This document shows positions 31,933-42,277 of a DNA stretch of 64,000 nucleotides, piece after piece. The notes under the pieces were generated by a model. The model saw nothing but the letters and a program-made list of their open reading frames with translations, did no database searches and was not told the DNA's origin. The translations under genes and the position numbers were made by a program. Within the stretch, counting starts at the first letter, position 1; the number at the start of each line of letters is the position of its first letter. Location of the stretch: NCBI GenBank assembly GCA_963575745.1, contig CAUYUJ010016906.1, positions 37,501 to 101,500 of the forward strand. The letters run 5' to 3'. The stretch comes from Prorocentrum cordatum (lineage: Eukaryota; Sar; Dinophyceae; Prorocentrales; Prorocentraceae).

Positions 31933-32884
31933 TGGCGTTGCGGTTCTTGTGAGGGCGTTTCTCGGCCTGCGTCTTTTCAGGGATTGCAATCTCTGCATTG
32001 GGCTTGTTCTCGGATGTTCACCCCCCGCCAAGCCACCACAACCCAACCCGAAGGCCCCAACTTGCCCTTCATTCCCAGTGGGGGGGTGTCGGAGGACACT
32101 GAACGAAAACACGTGCGGAACCCGTAGTTCCCCCCAAAAACCTGAAATTCGAGTCTTCGGGTTATGCTGGGGTGGTCTGGTAGGTCGTCTGATGCGTGGT
32201 CCAAGTTTCAGGGGGTACTGCTATTGCGGTGTCAAGTGATTACCTCCAGCATGGTATAGTTCTTCAGTGGCGATAGTGCCGATGGCATGCAATCCGTGTG
32301 CGAGTTCGTGTAGGCTTCGGGGTTACCATGGCTCGTGGAGGGAGAGTGAAACCTGGAACCAGCTCAGTCTCATGATTATGTGTTGTAGGACGTCGCTCGT
32401 GGCAAGCTTCGCACCTGTCCACCACGCGCGGGATGCGCCTCGATGACTATTTCCTGCTGAGTCGCGGCTTTAGCAGGACTGCCCGAGCGGCCAAGCGGTC
32501 GCCGTGGATGGAGATTCGTTAGCCTGGGGGTTGTCTACAGAAACGCTGGGGGCGAAAAAGATAACAACCAGGGGGGAGGGAGGACAGCTCGAAACGAAAT
32601 ATTCAGAATTACGTTTTTGCCCGAAGACTTTGCGTGACAAACTCAAAATGATGTGTTTGTTGTTTTTGTTGCCCAGAAGGGCTGGAAACGTGCCATTGTG
32701 TGTATGATGTTGTTTTTTCTTTGGTTGTCGGAAGGCTGCGCAGCGCTCGCCCGTTCGCCTCCCTCTTTTCCTTCAGCTGGCGTCGCTGAGGGCCGTGGCT
32801 TTCGTGAGGCCACCGCGGACTGGCCTGGATCGCATGGTGCGGCATGCGCCTGCCCCATCTGCTGAACCCGACCGTCCAAGGTTC
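31933..32884. other. No gene seen
   Basis: Mixed sequence. A tRNA-like A box (GCCCGAGCGGCCAAGC, about 32480) was considered and rejected. No domain appears in the frames. Confidence 0.45.
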
Positions 32885-33038
32885 ACTCGGCCCTGTCCCG
32901 CCAGAGGAGGAATGGTAAAACGAATCGTCAAAAAATGTCAGGGGACTATTTGTTGAGTACTGTTGACAATGTTGGAGTCTGTTTTGACTATGTTTCATTT
33001 TTCGCAGAAAATCTGCCTGTGAGGGGACACGCCCGACC
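32885..33038. mobile_element. TIR-1 element copy 2
   Basis: Left ACTCGGCCCTGTCCCGCCAG then AGGAGGAAT. The right end reads TCTGCCTGTGAGGGGACACG then CCCGACC. The interior GTCAGGGGACTAT corresponds to the family's GTCTGGGGACGATGTT. The ends have diverged. Confidence 0.7.
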
Positions 33039-34091
33039 TACGTCGAAGGTGGGATCTGCAGGCTCCACATCACGAAGCCAGGTCGGGGAAGGGCCAGGAC
33101 ACTTTGGATAACCTCATTCCGTTTTATGGGTCCTGGGCCGATCCTGGTGCACGAGCAACGCGAGCGCGCCCGGGAGCAGCCCACCCACCCTTCTCAGACA
33201 CATAACCCTGCTAATGGGGGGGGTGCGTGCGCATTGCTTGCCAACATTATTTCGTTCGTTAGCTTTGCCTATCTCTCCCTCTCTCTCTCTCTTTCTCTCG
33301 GCCTAGCGTTATAGAGCGTTCTCTCGTTATACATATATATATATATGTATATATATGTGTGTGTGTTCTCTCTCTCTCTCCATCTCTCTCTCTCCCTGCC
33401 ACTTCCCCCACATGTCCCTGCGCCCCCACCGGCGTCCAGCGGCCCCACAAGGGTCGAAAACGTCAGTTCATGTCGGTACTCGATGCTCCAAGCTTGATCG
33501 TCGGATGACACACCTACTATGTTGGTTAGTGCCGTTCCTCTTTAATCTGGGCGGGGGGGGGGCGAACTCGAGGAATTCCGATCCTCTTTCGCGTGCGGCT
33601 CGAAGCAAATATCAAACACGGAGCGCGGGAAGAGCGGAAGGAACGAAGAACAGAACGGACCAGGGAGGGGAGGGAGGGAAAACGGGGAGGACGAGAGGCA
33701 GGGAGCTCGAATCTCAACTTGTTTGCACCCCCCGGTGGCCTCTGGAGGCCTCCATGCAGATGTCCAGAGACTTTCGGCCCCAGGCACGGAAGGAAGGGAG
33801 GAGGGCAGAGGCCATTGAGGGATGGCAGAGAGAATGGCACGTGGACGTGGCCTGCGCGATGGTCGGTTCACTTTTCTCCTCCCTCCCTCCTCCTGCAGTA
33901 AGGAAGAGGAGGGTGGAGGCAAAGGTGGGAGGGAGGAATGGCGAGGGTTAGGCTGATCTGGGTGGTTATACCGGGGTCTGAGGGGTCTGAGGGGTTCGTG
34001 GTGTCGTCCCTGCTCGCCTCAGCGCTGCATAGTCAAGGATGCCCGCTATCTGCTGCTTACATCCACCAACTTCAACTTCATCGGAGGTTGA
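33039..34091. other. No gene; CT and TA microsatellites
   Basis: CT runs at 33270-33300 and 33365-33400 enclose TATATA repeats (33330-33360). The remainder is AG-rich sequence without domains. Confidence 0.55.
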
Positions 34092-34237
34092 TAGACCTCC
34101 TACCCTGGCACGTCGATCAGCGCATTGGCCGTTTTCGGTTCACGAGAGGGCGTCGCGATTGGCAGGTCCGTCGGTTTCGGTCCTAGGCCGTTTTCATTAA
34201 AGGGTGGTTTATTAGAGAGAGATTTGTCCACCGCCGA
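34092..34237 (+). repeat. Dispersed repeat REP-14, copy 2
   Basis: CTACCCTGGCACGTCGATCA, CATTGGCCGTTTTCGGTTCA, GGTCCGTCGGTTTCGGTCCT and TTTGTCCACCGCCGAT match 17042-17205. The TTTTTGCGGGTCTA-type stretch of copy 1 is shortened here. Confidence 0.75.
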
Positions 34238-34344
34238 TTTCATTTTGGAAAGAAGGAGGAGCAGGAAGCTTATGAGGGAAGACGCGTGCGAGGTCATCAG
34301 ACTCGCGGCTGAGGGGACCATCAACACGGGCGCGCCGCCCCGCG

Positions 34345-34515
34345 TACCTCCTCCTCCTCCTCCTCCCCCTCCTCCTCCTCCTCCTTCTCCTCCTCCTCCT
34401 CCCCCTCCTCCTCCTCCTCCTCCTTCTCCTCCTCCTCCTCCTCCTCCTCTTCCTCCTCGTCCTCCTTCTCATCTTGCTCCTCCTCCTCCTCCTCCTCCTC
34501 CTCCTCCTCCTTCTC
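34345..34515 (+). repeat. CCT microsatellite
   Basis: CCT repeats with CTT interruptions. Confidence 0.95.
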
Positions 34516-35094
34516 CATTGTTTCGGTAGCTCTTCCAGCGGAGAAGGGGGATGGTCGGGAGGGACACGGACATGTACAAGGGCGTCGAGCCCGTTATGCC
34601 AGGAAGGCAGCATAATAGATGGGGCAACCACAGACGAGGTAGTCATGGCTACAGCGGATGCCAGCCGACGTAATGGTTTGGCATCTCCCGACGTTGCGAA
34701 AACCACGATGGCTCGTTTCTGTATCACAATGTACCACAGTTGCAGTTCTCGGTGTGGTCTGCGTCATGTGCCGTGTTTGTTTGTGGTTGTCTGTGCGGTG
34801 TGGTGTGTGTGCGCGTTGCGCGGTTTCGTGAACGTCCTGGCGCGTGTCGTGCGCACAGTCCGCAGTGCATTTCAATTGGCACCACTTGTGTCGCATGTTG
34901 TCCCGTGTGTTGTGTGCGCCGTGTGTTTGGTGCCGTGCGTCGCGTGCGTGGTGCCATGCGCGCGGGGGCTGACCATGCCGACGGAGGATGAGTTTGTCAG
35001 TTGCCATGGCTATGGCGCGGCAGGTGTTCAGTGCTCCGGCACTCGGGCGTTGGCGCAGCGGAGAAACCCACGGGGCAACGGGGCGCCTACCTTT
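34516..35094. other. No gene; GT-rich stretch
   Basis: Bases 34740-34960 are rich in GTG/TGTG and give Cys/Val-rich frames. No domain. Confidence 0.5.
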
Positions 35095-35255
35095 GATTCG
35101 GGCATGTCCATGTACAGGAGGAATATGCAAGAAATAGTTGAAACAAAAAGTCTGGGGACGATGTTTCTATGATTGTGTTTACTATATGTCTTGCTTTTTT
35201 GAGTATGCTGGATCCGTCGTCCGCAATCTGCCTGCAGGGGGACATGCGCGACCTG
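35095..35255. mobile_element. TIR-1 element copy 3 (161 bp)
   Basis: Left GATTCGGGCATGTCCATGTA then CAGGAGGAAT. Core AGTCTGGGGACGATGTTTCT. Right CTGCAGGGGGACATGCGCGA. Confidence 0.85.
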
Positions 35256-35554
35256 AGCCTGCCTTGTCTCGGTGTCCGATGGGCGGGATGCAGGACTCGG
35301 CCACCCGCGGCTGGGCGCGAAGATCGTTGCGCGTCGCGGCCAGGGCCAGAGCGGTGGACCTCCTCCAGGGGGGCGGCCCGAGGGCGCGAATGAGCAGCGC
35401 CGGGCACGGTGCGCGGAGCCGCGCGACCTGAGGAAGACGCCGACGCGGGGCGGCCCATGCGCTCGTGAGGACCAGCGCGTGGATCTGCGCGGTGTCCCTC
35501 GCGTGGTGGGCCTGTTTTCCGACACCACCACCAATAAGTTGAAGGGGGAGGGGG
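35256..35554. other. GC-rich, no gene
   Basis: Frames are Arg/Ala/Gly-rich on both strands and lack domains. Confidence 0.5.
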
Positions 35555-35692
35555 CTCTCCTCCTCTCCCTCCTCCTCCTCCTCCTCCTCCTCCTCCTCCT
35601 CCTCCTCCTCCTCTTCGTCCTGCTCCTCTTCGTCCTCCTCGTCGTCCTCCTCCTTCCCCCATCCAGCTTCTGGTGGTGGTGGTGGTGGTGGA
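35555..35692 (+). repeat. CCT and GGT microsatellites
   Basis: CCT run 35565-35610 with decayed flanks and a GGT run at about 35672-35690. Confidence 0.9.
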
Positions 35693-35921
35693 GAGCAGGC
35701 CCACCACTCGAGTCGATCATCCCAGGACGTGCGTTGGCCCAACGTTTGCGTGCGTGGTCCCGTGTGCGAGTGTGGGCGTGTGAAGCATTGTGAGGGAGTC
35801 TCTGTTGAAACGATGGCCAGACCGGGCGTCTCTGGGCTCCTTGTGTGTGGGGGGCGTTTCTGCTGCCTTCTCCTTACCGCAGTCAGGATTTTCCAGCGAA
35901 GTGCGATTCGCTGCAAACGTT

Positions 35922-36110
35922 CGAAGGTCCGCCTGGTGTCGCGCGAAGGCCGCCCGCTCTCTGGCAATCACCCGCCTGGCCTTCCCTGAAGGCGTGAGCT
36001 CGGAGCGAGGCTCGGGGATTCGCGCGTAGTCCTCGGAGCGACGCCGGCCCCCCCTGGCGGCCCCTGGTGCGCCGCCCCTCCTGCGCCGCCCCTGGCGCGC
36101 TCCGCGAGCC
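35922..36110. mobile_element. TIR-12 related sequence, copy 2
   Basis: CGAAGGTCCGCCTGG at the left, and CCTGCGCCGCCCCTGGCGCG then CTCCGCG at the right, resemble parts of 36225-36357. It is longer and rearranged. Confidence 0.4.
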
Positions 36111-36224
36111 GCAGGGTTCCATCGGCCCCACGTCGTGTGGCCGCTGACCACGCGCAAGTCCTCCTCAGCCTCCAGCGTCGCGCCAGGTGGCCGAAGAATT
36201 CACAATCGGCACAACCGTGCATTT

Positions 36225-36357
36225 CCGAAGGTCCGCGCGGACTCCCTGGAGCGGCGCTGGACCCCACTGGCGGCGCCTCCTGCGCCGCCCCTGACGCGCT
36301 CCGCGTGCCAGGGAGGGGGGTCCAGCACCGATCCAAGAAGTCCGTGCGGACCTCCGA
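36225..36357. mobile_element. TIR-12 foldback element, copy 1
   Basis: Left CCGAAGGTCCGCGCGGACTC then GCGCTGGACCCC. Right GGGGTCCAGCACCGATCC then AAGTCCGTGCGGACCTCCG. The arms pair over about 35 bases around a CCTCCTGCGCCGCCCCTGAC centre. Confidence 0.65.
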
Positions 36358-37685
36358 GGGTGCATGCCTATGCAGTTGTTTGCTCTTCGCTCTGTGCGAG
36401 CTGCGGGTCGGCTCGCGACTCGCCATCGAGGGGGCTGCGCCTCTCCGCTGACCGCAAAGCAAGAGTGAGCAGGAGGGGGAGGAGGAAGGGCAGCAGTGGC
36501 ACTTTTCCGCCCCATGACATTTACGGGTGGCGCTGCTGCCGACTGCGAAAGTGTGGAGACGACGGCGCGTGTACATGTGTCGGCTTGACCACAGTGTTCG
36601 CATGTGCGCGTGTTTGCTGCCTGCCTCTGGCGTTGTGATGGAGCCAGTGAGGCGGCTTGTGCTGATGATCCGAACTGCACGTCTCGAGGGAGTTTCAGTG
36701 GTTGTCAGTCGTCTCCTGCAGTAGGGGTCGCACAGGGCTCTCGGAGCGTCCTGGATGCCTTTGGAGGCTCCAATAGGCTTTTAGTATCTGAAGGGTCTTG
36801 CCAGGGCATCTTGAGGGCTGGCTGGTAGGCGGGTCGCCTCGGGTCCCTTTTTGACACGGGGTCGTTTGAGCGGTGGCTTGGAGTCCCTCTTCGGAGGGCA
36901 CAGACTGCTGTCTGGGCGTCTCGTCGGGCCAAGAAGACTGGGTCGCCGAGAAGTACCACTAGAAAGACTTGCACATGTTTTTAAGGTGTGTGTATGTATC
37001 TGCTCAGGTCTCGTCAGTGGTTTGTCTTTGGACGCGTATCACAAGTGTCTGTAGCATTATGTTGACACGTCCATGGGAGGCCAGCTTCAGGCTCTGGGCC
37101 GTCAGAACCACCGAGGGCAAAATCTATTCCACGGGATGGGGCGGGCAAAGCTTGACGTGCGAGTCGCAGACGGCGTTTGAGCTTGCAGCGGAATTGTCAT
37201 CATCGTCATGCAGTATATACAAGCCGAAGACAATACGCACGCTTAGGATATGCGACACTAACATGTAGCAGAGTTCAAGCAGAGGTCCTGGGGTTCGGCG
37301 CCAGGCCAACGCAACCTCTGTTTCAATGTGCTTGTCGTTGGGTGTCCAGGCTAGCAGTCACGCGCGGCGGTGGTACAATTTGGGATCGTGCTTTCCATTT
37401 CCTCCTCCATAGAAGACCGTCGATACAGCCACGTGGTAATTCTTCACGCTTCGCGTATCCCCACCAGCCCATCTCAAAACAGCAATTCTAGCGAAGCATG
37501 CCGACAGTCGTGTTTTTCAGGCGTGTTTCCGCCTGCCCCCGCATATCTCCCCTGTTCGTTCGGGCTTCTCGTGGTGTGAGTTGTTCGGGCCCCTCGTCCT
37601 GGTGTGAGTCGTTCGGGCCCCTCCTCCTGCCCGTCCAGAAACGACGCCCAGGCGAGTAGAGGGTCGTCCTGATGGGCTTTTCGGC
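36358..37685. other. No gene seen
   Basis: About 1.3 kb of mixed sequence. CTCGTCCTGGTGTGAGTCGT/CTCGTGGTGTGAGTTGT give a short duplication near 37568-37615. Frames of 60-120 codons on both strands show no domain. Confidence 0.45.
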
Positions 37686-37815
37686 GTCTTGGGTGCCTCG
37701 GGGGGGCCTCTTTGGGCCGTTTGGGATCCTCTTGGGGGCCTCCTGGGGGCCTCTTGGGGCCATCTTGGGGCCTCTTGGTGCCTCCTGGGCGCTTCTTGGG
37801 GCCATCTTGGAGGAA
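37686..37815 (+). repeat. Degenerate minisatellite of CCTCTTGGGGCCATCTTGG
   Basis: GCCTCTTGGGGCCATCTTGG and variants (GCCTCCTGGGGGCCTCTT and similar) repeat irregularly with a spacing of about 10-20 bp. Confidence 0.8.
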
Positions 37816-37822
37816 ATCGATC

Positions 37823-38008
37823 AAAGAAGAGGGGAGCTTTAATTAGCGCTGCCCCCTCAGAAGGCCAAAATGGGGCCAAAACCTTAGTAAAATCAATGAT
37901 TTTGGCTTGAAAGAAGAGGGGAGCTTTAATTAGCGCTGCCCCCTCAGAAGGCCAAAATGGGGCCAAAACCGTAGTAAAATCAATGATTTTGGCTTCAAAG
38001 AAGAGGGA
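37823..38008 (+). repeat. 87-bp tandem repeat, two units plus a partial third
   Basis: AAAGAAGAGGGGAGCTTTAA begins at 37823 and 37910, and a truncated unit (AAAGAAGAGGGAGC) begins at 37997. Units 1 and 2 differ at about two bases (CCTTAG/CCGTAG and CTTGAA/CTTCAA). Each contains AATCAATGATT, a short palindrome. Confidence 0.95.
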
Positions 38009-38227
38009 GCACTTTTCTGCCTCCCCCCGTCGGGGCCAGAATCCTCGTGAGGGGTGTCGTTTTTTAGCCCTCCCAGGAGTCGAAAAAGACCCCTCCAACG
38101 ACCCGCGGGGCGCCCTCTCCAGGCCCAGGGGGAGGGGGTAGGGGGAGGGGTAAACCCCTCCCCGAAGGGGAAGAAGGGGGGTTGAGAACAGAGAGAGCTC
38201 TCTAAACCACTCACGCCCAAAGGGCTG

Positions 38228-38418
38228 GTGGGATTATGAGGGCATTCGCCGGCCACGCGCATAGTGGTGTAGGGGGAGGGGGGAAGGCTGCTTAGAAGCA
38301 CTTCTGCTTCTTAGAAGGCGCGGGCCTTACTTCTAGATGTCAGGCCGGCGCCCTCTGAGAAGCAGCCTCCTTCTGCGTAGCTTTCCTGCCCCCCTCTGCC
38401 CCCTTTGCGCGCGCCGCC
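38228..38418. mobile_element. TIR-4 hairpin element copy 1
   Basis: GGCCACGCGCATAGTGG then GGCTGCTTAGAAGCACTTCT and CTTAGAAGGCGCGGGCCTTA face AGGCCGGCGCCCTCTGAGAA and GCAGCCTCCTTCTGCG. The order matches 48203 and 49790 with more mismatches, so this is the most diverged copy. Confidence 0.65.
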
Positions 38419-38589
38419 AGATTCGCTTGCCCGTCCAGCGAGCACTCTGCCAGCTGCTCCCACGCCCAGCGAGCACATCCGCAGCGGCCCACCCCACCCC
38501 CGCGCGCAGAATCGCGTGTGTGGTCTTGTCTGCCAGAAGAGGAGCGCCTTTCTGTTCCCGCCGCTTCCCGGACGGCTTGCGGCGGGGGG

Positions 38590-38790
38590 AAGCATGAATA
38601 TCGTTGCGATCGATGTCTGTACGAAGACTAACAGCATGTCCTGGTCATTTTGAACAGGACTCGCAGTCGGCGTCGCCGCGGACGTTGTCCATTTGAGACA
38701 GAAAGCCGGCTGCCCAACAGCGGCCGCTGTCGTTTTTGGGCAACATCTGTTGTTGGACATCGTACACATTTGTCCATACCAGCTCGAGTT
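38590..38790. mobile_element. TIR-7 element copy 2
   Basis: TCATTTTGAACAGGACTCGC, CATTTGAGACAGAAAGCC and TGCCCAACAGCGGCCGCTGT match the centre of 43924-44132. The outer arms are diverged. Confidence 0.6.
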
Positions 38791-38818
38791 TCCAAAGAAT
38801 AGGAGGAGTATCGGGCGG

Positions 38819-38977
38819 TGCCAGGACGAGGATAAATCCGTTCCAGAGTGTTCCAGAAGGCTCTCGGAGCCTTCCGGAACGCTCTGAGAAGGCCGCGGCG
38901 CCCGAGACATCCTCCGAGCCGCCAGATCTCAGAGATTCTCGATTTGTCACCATCCGAATTCATCCTCGTCCTGGCGT
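38819..38977. mobile_element. TIR-11 element copy 1
   Basis: Left TGCCAGGACGAGGATAAAT and right ATTCATCCTCGTCCTGGCG are inverted. The interior ATCCGTTCCAGAG, GAAGGCCGCGGCGCCCGAGA and AGAGATTCTCGATT are shared with 58009-58182. Confidence 0.75.
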
Positions 38978-39014
38978 CGTCTCAGGCTGGGACGCGAAGG
39001 CAGATCGGGGGAGG

Positions 39015-39330
39015 CTGAAGGTGCCCCTGGCCAAAGGCGCCCCCAGCTGTTCGCGCTTTACCCTTGGGAATCATGGGGTCCCCCTTGGGCCAGGGGCACC
39101 TCTGGCAACACCCGAGAAGAGGGGATGCAAGAACCCTGTATCGGGTGGTGCTGGAAGTGCCCCTAGCCCGAGGTGCCCTCAGGATTTCCAAGAAGGCCCC
39201 CACTGCCTCCAGCGCACCCCTCACGAGGCCCAGAGGGCCCAAAGGGGATCCAACATCCGGCGAAAAGCTGGGGGGCACCTCGGGCCAGGGGCACTTGGCG
39301 CAACCCCTGGCGGAAGGAAGGCGCGGTGGT
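39015..39330. repeat. Inverted GTGCCCCTGGCC repeats (REP-17)
   Basis: GGTGCCCCTGGCCAAAGG, TTGGGCCAGGGGCACCTCTG, GAAGTGCCCCTAGCCCGAGG and CGGGCCAGGGGCACTTGGCG occur as facing pairs, with GGCAACACCCGAGAAG beside them. A related block is at 40480-40590. Confidence 0.6.
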
Positions 39331-39699
39331 GAGCACAGTGCTGGCCACGGGAGAGGTGTGCATACGTTGTGTTTCGTTTTGTGTTCGTTTTGCTTGTCGT
39401 TTTGCTCGACGTGTTTTCCTGTACCTCCCTGTTAAAACGAGAACGAAAGCACGGCCGATGTTCAGTTAAACAGCGTTTAGGTCCAGCCCTGGAGTGGATG
39501 GAGTCGCCAGCTTCGTGCTTCTGCGCGGAGGCTGCTGCACTCGTGGAATATGAACGTAACGTGCTTGGCGACTGCTGGGACACGTCGCCAGATGGAAGCG
39601 GATACGAATTTCAGGATTTAGTCATTCCGCCAATGCCCAGGGGCGCTCTGGGCATTGCCGAGAGACAGCGAGGAAATAAGCGTGAAAGACGAGAGTATG
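39331..39699. other. No gene seen
   Basis: Includes a TTTTGCTTGTCG/GTTTTGTG stretch (39370-39410). No domain. Confidence 0.45.
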
Positions 39700-39919
39700 G
39701 AGAGCAGGAGTTACAAGAAGGAGGTGGAGAAGGGAGACGGGGGGACGAAGAGAGAGACGGAACGAGGACGAGGTGGAGGAGGAGGAAGAGGAGGAGGTGG
39801 AGGAGGAGAAAGGGACGGTGAGTGGGGTTGGAGGGGGAGGTAGGGGAGGGGCAAGGGGCGAGGCATTGGGGGGAAGGGGAGGGTCGGGGGAGAAGGGGGG
39901 GGGAGAGAGAGGGGGGGGT
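39700..39919 (+). repeat. Purine-rich GGA/GAG tract (tail side of REP-16 copy 3)
   Basis: AG-rich imperfect repeats. On the minus strand this is the pyrimidine tail that follows REP-16 copy 3. Confidence 0.8.
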
Positions 39920-40080
39920 CAAGCCAAGTGCGCTCGCGCCATACCTTGCATCCTGCCCTTCCGCACCCGTCCCGTCCCCTTGCGCTGATCTTCCATACCC
40001 GCAGACGCGTACAGTGGCGGACTGGGAACTCCCCGAAAGACCCCACGGTGTGTCGCACAGTCGGAAAAAAGGGGGACTGC
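39920..40080 (-). mobile_element. SINE-like repeat REP-16 with pyrimidine tail, copy 3
   Basis: Read on the minus strand, GTCCGCCACTGTACGCGTCT, GGTATGGCGCGAGCGCACTT and GGCTTGACC are followed by a CT-rich tail, as in copies 1 and 2. Confidence 0.5.
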
Positions 40081-40084
40081 GCAC

Positions 40085-40175
40085 ACAGGGGGGGGGGGGG
40101 GAAAAGACAGAGGGGTAGGAGGAGGAGGAGGAAAAGGAGGAGGAGGAGGAGGAGGAGGAGGAGGAGGAAGGGTGG
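40085..40175 (+). repeat. G-run and GGA microsatellite
   Basis: G homopolymer at about 40089-40102 followed by GGA repeats to 40170. Confidence 0.9.
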
Positions 40176-40479
40176 TGGTTGAGCAGGACAAACAGCAGGA
40201 GGAAAAGGAGGTCGATGAAGGACGAGGACGAACACCAGCGGCGGGCATTGGAGTGGAAGGAGCGCAGGGAAAGGCGGAGGAGGGGAAACGAGGGGGGTGG
40301 CAACGAGGAGGAATGACCCGGATCCGGAAGAGTGGCCCGCGCTGGGTCGGGAGCGCCAGTCGGAACGGCGGGAGCACAGCGCCCCAGTCCTAAATGGAGG
40401 CCAGCGCCGCAGCGGCAGCACCATTCTGAACCGCCGAGGAAGCGTTCCGAAGGGGAGAAGCACGGGAGAGACCCCAAAG
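40176..40479. other. AG-rich, no gene
   Basis: AGGAGG-rich to 40310. Between 40318 and 40440, CGGAACGGCGGGAGCACAGC and similar strings are complementary to the sub-repeat of the 4.2-kb array. Confidence 0.5.
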
Positions 40480-40590
40480 ATGGAAAGCCGGGCCTCGTGA
40501 GGGGTGCCCTGGAGGCCGCCTGGGCCACCCCGAGAATTTTGGGGGTGCCTTGGGCCAGGAGTACTTCTAGCAACACCCGAAGATTGGGTA
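40480..40590. repeat. REP-17 related block
   Basis: GGGCCTCGTGAGGGGTGCCC, TTGGGCCAGGAGTACTTCTA and GCAACACCCGAAG are shared with 39015-39330, partly in inverted order. Confidence 0.5.
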
Positions 40591-41465
40591 ATCGTAAGGG
40601 GGGTGAGGGGGGGGCGGGAACGGAGGTGGTACGGAGCATTGCGAATGAACCGACGGCGGAAGTCAAGCAAGCGGTGGGAGCAAGACGAATCGCACGAGCC
40701 CGAAACCTGGCCTCTCTGGGTCCCAGAGGCGCCTTGGGACAAGCCCGCGCACCAGGGGGGGAAAGCCGTGCAGGTGAGAGGGAGGGGGAGGGGAGAGGAG
40801 AGGGGAGAAGGAGGGATAGAGGGAAGAAGGGGAGAGTGGAAGGGGGGAAAGAAGGAGGGATAAGGGGGGAAGGGGAGAGGGGAGGGGGGGAGAGGGAGGG
40901 ATGAGGAGAGTCGAGATTCGAATCGGATCGAGCTCCGGGGGGCACTGGCTTCGTCTGATCACGTGAGATGCTTGGGCATCACCTGGCAATTCGCATCTTT
41001 ACGACGTCTCGTATGCAACTTCTCGGCGCCCTGGGGACCCATCGTGGGACGTTGCAGTCCTGCCGCGCGTGCAGCAGCAAGAGAGTCGAGAGGGAAGAGG
41101 CGGAGGGGAGTTTGACCGTCGAGGAAGCACACACGTTGATCAGGGCCAGTCGATTAGCGACGGGTCGCGCTTCCGTGTGGGATGAGCGCGCCCCGTCGCC
41201 AGGTGCGGCGGCATCGGCCCCGTGCTTCGGGGGGTATTCCCCGATCAGTGGACGGGCGCCCACGCGCCCGATCCACGGATTCCTGATCCACGTCACCGCG
41301 TGCCCGAGGTAGAAAGGGCAGCCGCAGCGGTCGGAGCGGTACGGGGAAGAGGAGCGCAGCCAAGACCAGTTGTCAGGGGGATCACGTTTTGCTAGACGCC
41401 CGCGTATCCTTGATTGGACCTTCGTGCTTGTTTTTTTCTCCAGACTCTATAGGAGTTCTACTCAA
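40591..41465. other. No gene seen; AG-rich 40760-40920
   Basis: GGGAGAGGGGAG-type purine tract, then mixed sequence without a recognisable domain. Confidence 0.5.
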
Positions 41466-41469
41466 ACCC

Positions 41470-41940
41470 TACTGATTTGTCCGTTGCCCCACCCCCCAGT
41501 CCTATGCCCCCCTCCCAATTCCTATGGCAATGCCTATGCCTATGCCTCCACCCCAACTCCTATGCCTACGCCTATGCCCATGCCTGTGCCTATGCCTATT
41601 CTCCAACTAGGCTTGTTCTATAGAAGTCCTAGCTCATCATACGCAATTGGTCTTTGGCACCCCCCCCCCTGTTTCCAGTGCCCCCCCCCCCTTATTTCTA
41701 ATGGCCCCCCCCTAGCTATTTCCAATGGCGAGTCCTATGGATTCCTATGTATTCCTATGAGTCGCTTGCCCTTGTTTGCTCTTGCGCGCTCTTGTTTGCT
41801 TGCTCTTTTGTGCTTGCTATCGCTTGCTTGCCCTTGCTTGCCCTTGCTTGCTTGCACTCAATCGCTGGCTCTTGCTTGCTTGTTACTGCTCGCTTGCGCT
41901 TGCTTGCTTCCGCTTGCTTGATTGCGCTTGCTTAATTTTG
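41470..41940 (+). repeat. CCTATG and CTTG microsatellites
   Basis: CCTATG/CCTATT units at 41500-41610, C-runs at 41660-41712, then CTTGCTTG/CCTTGCTTGC units at 41763-41935. The Ala/Cys/Leu-rich frames here are shadows. Confidence 0.9.
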
Positions 41941-42277
41941 CTCCTCCCGTCCTGCGCCCGTCCTCCTTTCGTTCTCCTCACATCCTCCTCTCGTCCTCCT
42001 CCTGTCCTCCTATCTACACGGAGTCAACGCTGGCTGATATGCAGAGTAGTCCCATGCACGGATGGGCTCCAACAGATGTTGATTCTCCGCTTCTTGTTCT
42101 TTCTCTTCCTGCTCCTGCCTTTCCTTCCTCATCCAGACCCATCCAGCATCCCCCATCCTCCTCCCCCATGCCTTCTCCTTAAAGCGAACTCCTCCATGTT
42201 GAACCCCGGGCGTCTCGGTAGGAGGCCGGGCATTCCGCCTGACATTTAACCACCAAGTGTAATCCTCAAGTTTGAAG

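Noticed and set aside
32474-32560. tRNA-like sequence (GCCCGAGCGGCCAAGC) suggesting a type II tRNA
   Set aside because: No acceptable B box, acceptor stem or anticodon stem could be built around it.
37861-37975. GGCCAAAATGGGGCCAAAACC as a spliced-leader-like sequence
   Set aside because: It shares only GCCAAAATGG with the leader complement and is part of the 87-bp tandem repeat.
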